A stretch of 64,000 nucleotides of DNA, from positions 51,569,916 to 51,633,915 of the forward strand of contig NC_079205.1 of the NCBI RefSeq assembly GCF_026745355.1, in the 5' to 3' direction. Both the position numbers and the translations under genes were made by a program. This document shows, piece by piece, positions 56,879 through 64,000 of the stretch. The notes beneath the pieces were generated by a model that saw only the letters and a program-made list of their open reading frames with translations, was not told where the DNA came from and made no database searches. Position 1 is the stretch's first letter; every line of letters starts with the position of its first letter. The DNA comes from Beta vulgaris subsp. vulgaris. Lineage: Eukaryota; Streptophyta; Magnoliopsida; Caryophyllales; Amaranthaceae.

Positions 56879-58035
56879 CTAGTAATGAGGGAGCTCCACC
56901 CATGTAGGTGGAGCCACATAGCTACACTGAGAAGGACCACCTTCATATAGTGGTTGTTCAATCCTTTTGCCTTCTCTCAAGCAAAATATGCCTATATCTT
57001 TTCCCCCTCCAAGAGTGTAATACTTCTCGTAGTTATCATCAGTAAAATAGATAGAATTAGGTCTACAACCGCGTTTACATTGATCCGAAAGTGAGTCAAC
57101 AAAGAAAGTAGAATTGTAACCTACAAATAAAGCTCGATTTCCAAGATTGTGAATAAGTTTGGCTTTGCCATCATCGACATTAAGCTCAATTAACTGGAAC
57201 GATTCAGTCCAATTCCGAGCGGCATTATTATTATTCGTATTATACACGTCAGGCACCTCAACATTAAGCTCAATTAAATGGAACGATTCAGTCCAATTCC
57301 AAGCGGCATTATTATTATTCGTATTATACACGTCAGGCAACTCGTATACGTCTTTATGTACTATCAACAATGTGCTTTCATTTTGGTCGAAGGCCACTAT
57401 GTAGTACCGATGAGCACACGGTACAAGACCTTGAGATTTTAAATCTGCAATAATCCGAGGTGGTCGTTTTGGCAACTCACTTCCGAAGGCTATAACTCGT
57501 GAATATATATCAATGGAATAAAATTCTCCTTTGAAAAAACAGACATCCTCGATCTGACGAACATCAATATCCATATTAGGCTTAATCCATTGTTGTTGGC
57601 CTGGTCTCCAGAAGGCGATATATTTATATAAATCGTAGATCATGGCAACTTGAAGATCAGACGATGAGGAAGATGGCCAAGCACCATTAGAGAATATAAA
57701 TTTCTCAAAATAATATAAATAACATTCGTCATCCCATGAGTCACCTCCGACAAAAGAAAGGATGGGGATACTTGGTGGTTTGATGAGAGTAGCAGTGAAA
57801 GGATCAAAAAAGGTGATGAGAGCTTGTTTCATAGTGACAGTAACGATCCATCCTTTTGAAAAGAAAAACCTGCGGTGGTCGTCGTCGTCATGATGTTCCT
57901 TGACTCGGGGTATATCTATCTTAATAAACTTGCGTGTGGAGAGGTTGTAAAATCGGCGGTATGAAGTAGTAGGTGAATCAGATAAAGTGCAATTTTTCTA
58001 GGAATTCCGATAGGAAGATTACTCAGATCTGCCAT
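56879..58035 (-). pseudogene. F-box/DUF295 gene, copy B, with F-box deletion
   Basis: Begins MADLSNLPIGIPRKIAL at 58035. It then needs a frame change near 57985 to continue SPTTSYRRFYNLSTRKFIKI, so most of the F-box and linker is missing. The DUF295 part is open to TAG 56879: GWIVTVTMKQALITFFDPFT, YYIVAFDQNESTLLIVHKD, GNRALFVGYNSTFFVDS, CRPNSIYFTDD, KDIGIFCLREG. A 28-residue block starting VYNTNNNNAAWNWTESF is duplicated in tandem (about 57186-57355). A shorter DUF295-only product from an internal Met (57832) is possible. Copy A keeps only the two ends. Confidence 0.75.
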
Positions 58036-58803
58036 ACCACACAGTCACACAGAACAGATGATTATGAAAGAGATGGAGGTTTTTTTGGGGAATTTTTTAA
58101 GTTGATCTGATATAATGACGCTATGAGTTTTGTGCAAGGGATAAGGAGTAACGAAAGTGAAACAGAAATTTAGTATTTATAGCGGATGGTTTTTTTTTTT
58201 GGTAAACTATAGCGGATGGTTTGTGTAAGCTTACTTAGGAAAATCCGAAGTAGGATTCGGAACTCTTAACCCAAGTACAACTGTACAAGTGTACAACTGT
58301 TTAGATTGGGGACTTGTTCCGAGTAAAAGTAGTAAGAGCACCTCCATTCATGGGGCACCCCATTTTTTCTCTCTCCTCACCTTATTTGTCCACCTCATTT
58401 TCCACTACCTCCCCATTTTACCTTACTCAAATTTGAAACACATACCTCCACTCATCTACCTCCCCATTTATCTTCTCTCTCTTATTTCCTATACCCCACC
58501 ACCTTTTCTCTCTCCTACTTTCCCATACCCCACCAATATTTTATCTATTGATTATATATTCCATATTTAACATGATTTTTCTTAGTAATTAAATAAAAAA
58601 ATCGTAATTATCCTCATTAATTTCATAATTAATCAATAAATAATTGACACACTAATTAAATTCGGTAGTTGCTAATTACGCTATGTAAATTGGTAATCAC
58701 GCTATTAAAACGATAAATCGTTAATTTATGCTCATCTTTTAATTAAGCTACTTAATTGAGATTTCTTACAACAATGGCTACACTTAATATTACAAACAAT
58801 AAT

Positions 58804-60179
58804 TCACTCATCATTGGTTGATTGGCGACAATTGTGCCAAATGTGTTGAGCCAAGTCCTTTTGTAAGGAGTTGTGAACATCTCTATCCCACGCATCAGCT
58901 CTATTTTGCAAATATTGTTGCATCCCTATATCATTGTAGCGACCAGGTTGAACAGAGAATGTTTCAAGCCTATGGCTAGACGAAGTACTAGCAATCGAGG
59001 CATTTTCTTGCTCGAAGTCTGATGCGTCTTGATAATTTAGATATGTATCCCGTTCATCCTCGACAATCATATTGTGAAGAATGATACACGCCAGCATTAT
59101 TTCCCACATTAAGTGTTCATCCCAAATGAGTGATGGCCTTTGTATTATTGCAAAGCGTGCTTGTAAAACCCCAAACGCACGTTCGACGTCTTTCCGAACT
59201 GATTCTTGACGTTTGGTGAACAACTCATCGACGGGAGATAGTGGGAGTCGAATTGCTGGCATGAACACTGCCCATTTAGGGTAGATCCCATCTGTTAGGT
59301 AATATCCCCTATTATAGGTATTACCATTCACATTAAATGTGACCTCAGGAGCTCTTCCTTGATAAAGATCATCAAACACCGGAGAGCGTGCCAATACATT
59401 GATATCATTGCAAGTTCCCGGTGTTCCGAAAAATGCATGCCATATCCACAAGTCTCCGGAGGCCACGCTTCTAGAATTACCGTTGCAGATTTGGACCTAC
59501 CTTGATACAACCCTTTCCATGCTCGTGGGCAATTTTTCCATTGCCAATGCATGCAATCTATGCTGCCCATCATTCCAGGAAAACCCCGCCTTTCCCCGTC
59601 ACGTAAGAGGCGTTGCAAGTCGGTTACTGTAGGCTCCTTAAGTACTCGGTCGTAAAAACTTTTCGAATTCCTTGCACAAAGTGCACAAGGCACTCCTTTG
59701 CTGTTGATTCAGCAATTTTGATGTACTCGTCGACTGCGTCAGATGCTGATCCATATGCTAGACACCTCAATGCTGCTGTGCATTTCTGATGAGTGGAGGC
59801 ACCTAGCTTCCCAGTTGCGTCTGGTAGTTGTTGAAAAAATTTGTCTTTCGCAGCGACTGCGTTCATAATTCGAAAGAAAAGAGGACGACGCATACGAAAT
59901 CTGCGTCGGAACATGTCTTCGGTATATAGAGGACGATCAACAAAGTAATCGTTCATTAACCTTTGATTTGCATCAGCACGGTCTCTTGGAATAATAATTT
60001 TTTTTTTTGGGAGATGTTCTTTGAGTGGCTTCTATGATTGGAGCGACAATTGTTTGAACAGCTTGTTGAATTACGTAGTCTTCTTGTTCTTCAAGATACG
60101 CGTTGTATAAAATCATGTTATTGACCATATCATCAAACTGGTCATCACTTGAACTTGAAGAATTGTAATCCAAGTTCAT
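58804..60179 (-). pseudogene. PIF/Harbinger DDE transposase, three frameshifts
   Basis: N-terminus MNLDYNSSSSSDDQFDDM at 60179. A frameshift lies in a long T-run (about 59998-60007), then MNDYFVDRPLYTEDMFRRRF. A second shift lies near 59660 (T-run), then DLQRLLRDGERRGFPGMMGS, whose IDCMHW holds the first Asp. A third shift lies near 59466, then GTPGTCNDINVL (second Asp), YYLTDGIYPKWAVFM and RKDVERAFGVLQARFAI (Glu). Ends NDE and TGA at 58804. About 455 codons, normal for the family. All three DDE residues remain. Two of the three shifts are in homopolymers, so sequencing error is possible. Confidence 0.9.
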
Positions 60180-60552
60180 GTTTCCTTTTGTTGCAAGAAG
60201 AGAAGAAGAATGAAGTGGTTTGAAGGAAGAAGAATGATATTTTTTGTAGAAAGAAGGATGGTGTTATGGTGTGATGTTATCATTCAACCAATTCATCTTT
60301 TATAGACATTTGATGATAAGAGTGCAATCTCTGAAGATAAGAAAGGACTACACAATCCCAAAAAAAAAAAATTTCAAAAGATAAGATTGTAATCCACTTT
60401 TCAGAAGATAAGATTCTCAATAGATAAGATTGTAATCCACTTTTCAGAAGATAAGATTTTCAATAGATAAAAATATTAAAACAATACAAACTAGGATAGT
60501 AAATACTAGAATTACGAAAGAATTAAGGATACTAAATAAAACAACCTTATAA
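60180..60552. other. Spacer between the PIF genes
   Basis: AT-rich, with a direct repeat of AGATAAGATTGTAATCCACT (60380 and 60422). Probably the transposase promoter and the Myb-like gene's 3' end. No other gene seen. Confidence 0.5.
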
Positions 60553-61802
60553 CTAAACTACTTCATAAACTCTTCTTCTTAGCTTCTCATAGTATTCGAA
60601 CTCAACCGCATCAAGAGATGGTTTGGTCATCAACAATTGATACATCTTGAACCTCATTTTCTTTTCATCTCGCTGCTTTTGGTAATCCATCATTTCTTCT
60701 ATATTTTTCCTTATTGTAATTCGTTCACCTTGCATTTCACTTAAAGTGTTGTTGAAATCATCTAAACTTGTAGCTACTCCTTTCATCTTTCTTTGTGCCT
60801 TAGCCTTCTTCGCACCATCCGGGAGAACTGATACAACTTCATCACTTGACCTTTTTGAACTTGATTGACTCACAACAGTTGAATCGTATCCGGGTTGCCA
60901 TCTTGAAAGGTGTCTCATTCCCATCCAACAATGGTACAATTTGAAAGCTTTATTATTTTGTTTTTGTTGGTATAGTTCATGAGCTTTAGCCTCTACATCC
61001 GTAATAGCCATTCCACTTGATTTCATTCGCTCGGCTTCACCGAGTTGCGATACCCACAAAGTCACGAGTCGGTTGATGGTTCTCCAATGCGCTTTAATTG
61101 ACTTCATGGTCCTTGGGTGGATGAGTGATGGTTTTTTTACCACTTCAACATCGTAGATGCGCTTGATTTCTTTCCAAAGCTTTGCCTTTGACTGATCTGT
61201 TCCCACTAATGGATCACCACCACAATTAAGGTATCCGGAGACCAATGCTATATCCTCATCATGTCCCCACCTTTCTTTTAGTATCTTATTTTTACCTTTT
61301 CCACCTTGGTCCGCTTCATCTTCATCATCATCATCATAAGCATCATCATCGTCTCCGAGTTGTTGAGTTTGGTAATAATCTCCAATCGGTATTCGGTTAT
61401 TGCTCCCGTCTCCCCCTGGAGTTGTAGGATTTTGATCCATATATTGAGACATTGGAGATGAGAGATTCACCGGAGTATGGGGCGGGTTTCGAAATTAGAA
61501 GGTTGTTGACTTTGGAGTACAAATGCTTGGAATAAGGCTTGGATTTGAGGGTTATTGAGCATATTTGGATCAAAAGCAATATTAGTATTTTGACGATTTG
61601 GGTTTTGTTCGAAATTTTGATGGAAATTTGGATTTTGTGGGGAATTTGAATTTTGTTGGAAATTTGGATTACATTGGAAATTAGAATTTTGTGGGGAGTT
61701 AGAATTTTGTGGGAAATTTGGATTTTGTGGGTGGTTGAGATTAAATTGATAATTTGGGGTTCTTTGAGGCCTATTTCCATAATTAGAATTATTAGGATTC
61801 AT
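60553..61802 (-). pseudogene. PIF/Harbinger Myb/SANT-like protein, one frameshift
   Basis: Starts MNPNNSNYGNRPQRTPNYQF with many NPNF/QNSN repeats (61802-61560). The frame changes near 61485 and continues SPMSQYMDQNPTTPGGDG, an acidic stretch DDDDAYDDDDEDEAD, then the Myb/SANT-like domain ERWGHDEDIALVSGYLNCGG, WKEIKRIYD, SIKAHWRTINRLV. A coiled C-terminal region follows (NNTLSEMQGERITIRKNIEE) to TAG at 60553. In PIF/Harbinger elements this partner binds the ends and helps bring the transposase to the nucleus (family knowledge). About 415 codons. Confidence 0.85.
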
Positions 61803-62255
61803 AATTATGGATAATTTGTTTGGAAGTATTTAAAGAGTAGAGGAATAAAATATATAATTAAGATGAGAAAAATTAGAGAAATTAAAGATTGGAAAAGGTA
61901 GAGAAATTTGAATGTATCTAAAATATGGCAAAATTGATCTCTATTTATAGACAATTAAAAAATATGAACGTTGGTATAATTTTATTTATTTTTAATTAGC
62001 AGATTATTTTTAAAATGGCAAAATCATGCAACGGCTATTTTAAAAAATAATCGTTGCTTTTAAAGGGGAAGGTGACATTTGGCAGCTTCTGATTGGGCCT
62101 TTGGGCGCGCGTCAGGCTATCCCACGCCAGCTCTCCCCTTCTTTTTTTCTCTCTCTGCCGCGCGTCAGGCTGGCTGGGCCAGCTGGTCCTTTTTTTTCTC
62201 TCTCTCTGCCGCCAGGTGTAAGCTCCCCATTTGTTCTTCATTTGCGCACCTCCCC
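61803..62255. other. 5' region of the PIF element
   Basis: Probable promoter of the Myb-like gene at 61803-61990, followed by a GC-rich patch with GCGCGTCAGGCT repeated at 62106 and 62160. No coding sequence. Confidence 0.45.
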
Positions 62256-62475
62256 TAAAACTTCAGCATCCTCATTAAATGGGGAACCAACCCCACTCAT
62301 GTGGAGCCCCATTTCAGGAGAGAGACTCCATATGGGGAGGGTTTTTTTTCCCATTGGAGGTGCTCTAAAACTTCAGCATCCTCATTAAATGGGGAACCAA
62401 CCCCACTCATGTGGAGCCCCATTTGAGGAGAGAGACTCCATATGGGGAGGGTTTTTTTTCCCATTGGAGGTGCTC
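62256..62475. repeat. Tandem duplication of the PIF right terminus (2 x 110 bp)
   Basis: 62256-62365 and 62366-62475 differ by about one base (CATTTCAGG against CATTTGAGG). Each ends GGAGGTGCTC followed by TAA. Confidence 0.95.
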
Positions 62476-62478
62476 TAA

Positions 62479-63368
62479 TAGGAACATGTGTCAAATTTCA
62501 TTAGAAAATCAACCGCCCCTCTCAAGCCCAAAATAGAAGCCCAATTAATTTTTTTATGGCCAAGAAGCCCAATTAATTAAAACGGATCCTACCTAATTAA
62601 AAATCAAAATGGGAAATAATAAACAGTAATATAAAAAAAAGGAATTGTTGCATTAGGATAGGGGTTAGGGAGAAAAAATATTGTAAACTTATTTAATTGT
62701 ATTTTTTTTTCTTTAATATTTATTGTAGACGTTGTTTGGCCTTCCATTAATGAAATTTTTCTTAAAAAAAATAAGATTTAGGGTTAATTAGGCGAGAGGG
62801 GGTAGGGTTTAGATTAGTAAATTAGGATTAGAGGGAATTAGGACTAGCAAACGTTAACGTCGTCAATCATTAATGGTAAGTGGGTGTATTTTTTGAAATA
62901 GAGAAGGTATATGGTGTATTTGAAAAGTTGAAAGGATATATGGTGAAAAAGAATTTATCAGAAATATATGGTAAATAAAACCAGTAAAATAATAAGCTTT
63001 TGATTCAAATAAAATTAATTAATAGAATATAAAACACATATATCGTCAATAATTAGACAGCATGTTTAGTGGCATACAAAGGAGAGAATATGAGACATAC
63101 CCATATGAGTATATGTGTATTCTAGTTGTTGCATGTAAATCAGATCAACCAAAATTTGTGCATCAGATCTCGCTCAGCCATCAGCATCTTTAATTAGCAG
63201 GATATGAAACACAAATATTGTTAACTTAATTGCTATTTTCACAAATTACATTTGATAAAAAATCATGGAGAGAGAGATGAATGAAGGAATGAAGAGGATG
63301 AGTTTGTGATTGATTGAATTGATAAAGGAGAGAGAAAGATGAAAAAGCAAATTCCTAAAAGTTTACTT
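62479..63368. other. Host sequence shared with copy A
   Basis: Matches 23255-23854 and 25587-25884 and contains the LINE empty site (63052-63067). No gene seen. Confidence 0.65.
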
Positions 63369-64000
63369 TTTTTTTTTTTTTTTTGAAAGGGAAAGAGAAA
63401 ATAGCATTACTCAAGGGACAACTTGTCCATCAAAATATAAGGAGCCACTTCCGAAGGAGAGTGGTTCTCCCAAATTTGTTCAACCCCAAAAGGAATTAAT
63501 TTAGCTGAATGGTGGGCAACAAAATTCCCATCACGCTTTACATGAGACCAAGAGATGGATTTAAAAACTAAACTAGAGGAGAGAATGCTATGAAGAACGA
63601 CATCCAAATCAGCAAGGAAGAGCGAAGCCTTCGAAAGACGATTTATCACTGTGAGACAATCAGACTCAATGATAACCTCAGAAAGACCAAAACGGGCACA
63701 AAGACGGACAACCATTTCGATACCTTTAGCTTCAGCAACTACAACAGGCCAATGAGCACGGATTCGACGAGAAGCAGCAAACCGGACATCGCCGTTAGAA
63801 TCACGAGCCACAACACCTAGACCTACCCAGCCCTCAACAACTAAGGATGCATCAACATTAACCTTTAACACACCGTCAGGGGGAGCAGACCATAAGCGAC
63901 GAGAAGCAGGGCTGCTTGATCCTCGGGCCTGATATATCTTCGATACATAGAGCCCCTGCTCTTCAACCAACCGTGAGAGGCGAGCCAGAAGCAGAGGGTG
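63369..64000 (-). mobile_element. 3' end of a LINE with RNase H domain, cut by the window end
   Basis: A poly(A) tail on the minus strand (poly-T at 63369-63383) follows the stop at 63407. The open frame (63970-63407 and beyond) encodes the C-terminal RNase H of plant L1 elements: VLKVNVDASLVVEGW (Asp), VVVAEAKGIEMVV (Glu), EVIIESDCLTVI (Asp), WSHVKRDGNFVAHHSAK. The reverse transcriptase would lie past 64000. It begins where copy A/B homology ends (after AAAAGTTTACTT). Confidence 0.88.

Larger units (their letters stand above)
58336..62475 (-). mobile_element. PIF/Harbinger transposon (4.14 kb), both genes present
   Basis: Ends are GAGCACCTCCATTCATGGG and, reverse-complemented, GAGCACCTCCAATGGG. 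TAA lies at 58333-58335 and 62476-62478. Copy A has the undisturbed site (GTAGTAATAGG at 23247-23257). A Myb-like gene and a DDE transposase gene lie on the minus strand, as in autonomous members. Frameshifts in both make this copy inactive as it reads here. The right terminus is duplicated. Confidence 0.93.

Noticed and set aside
62101..62388. 95-codon + strand frame in the PIF element
   Set aside because: It crosses the GC-rich patch and the duplicated terminus and has no similarity to PIF proteins.

Overview
The window is nuclear DNA of a flowering plant, probably a eudicot. The evidence is AT-rich non-coding sequence, plant Ty1/copia polyproteins, a plant L1-type LINE, Stowaway and Tourist MITEs, CACTA, hAT and PIF/Harbinger elements, a tRNA-derived SINE, plant F-box/DUF295 genes, and exons of a kinesin resembling plant KIN-1. 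The species cannot be named from the sequence. No rRNA gene, true tRNA gene, CRISPR array or bacterial-style operon was seen.

Most of the window is nested transposable elements around a few host gene pieces. Its backbone is a segmental duplication. Copy A (about 1.2-25.9 kb) and copy B (about 49.8-63.4 kb) carry the same series of host pieces: the leader, zinc-finger exon and last exon of a small C2H2 gene (+), exons of a KIN-1-like kinesin (-), an F-box/DUF295 gene (-) and its upstream region. A copia element sits at the same place in both, with the same AGTTA duplication, so it predates the duplication. Other insertions are in one copy only, and the other copy shows the empty site. Copy A gained a 3.7-kb solo LTR, a copia element that replaced most of the F-box gene and itself holds a CACTA element, and a LINE fragment. 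Copy B gained a 4.1-kb PIF/Harbinger element and lost gag and integrase from the old copia.

The centre, 26-48.8 kb, is not part of the duplication. In order it holds an AGATC-repeat element, a Tourist-like MITE, a SINE, a CACTA-like end, a decayed copia split by a GC-rich hAT-like element, two head-to-tail repeat units of about 2.8 kb (possibly Helitron-derived) with Stowaway MITEs and a second solo LTR, a 434-residue F-box-like gene at 42.1-43.4 kb, and a rearranged Tork-like copia at 43.7-48.8 kb.

The 42.1-kb F-box gene is the only host gene that reads as intact. Every other reading frame of note is a transposon protein or a broken gene piece, so this is a record of insertion, deletion and duplication rather than a set of cooperating genes. 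I found no clearly new biochemical system. The most unusual items are: a LINE ORF2 piece with a 16-bp target duplication but no poly(A); a PIF/Harbinger element with a duplicated terminus; an AGATC-array element between 30-bp direct repeats; MITEs whose CTGAA arrays point the same way at both ends; and a two-coding-exon C2H2 gene broken independently in its two copies. All boundaries were found by eye; no alignments or searches were run.
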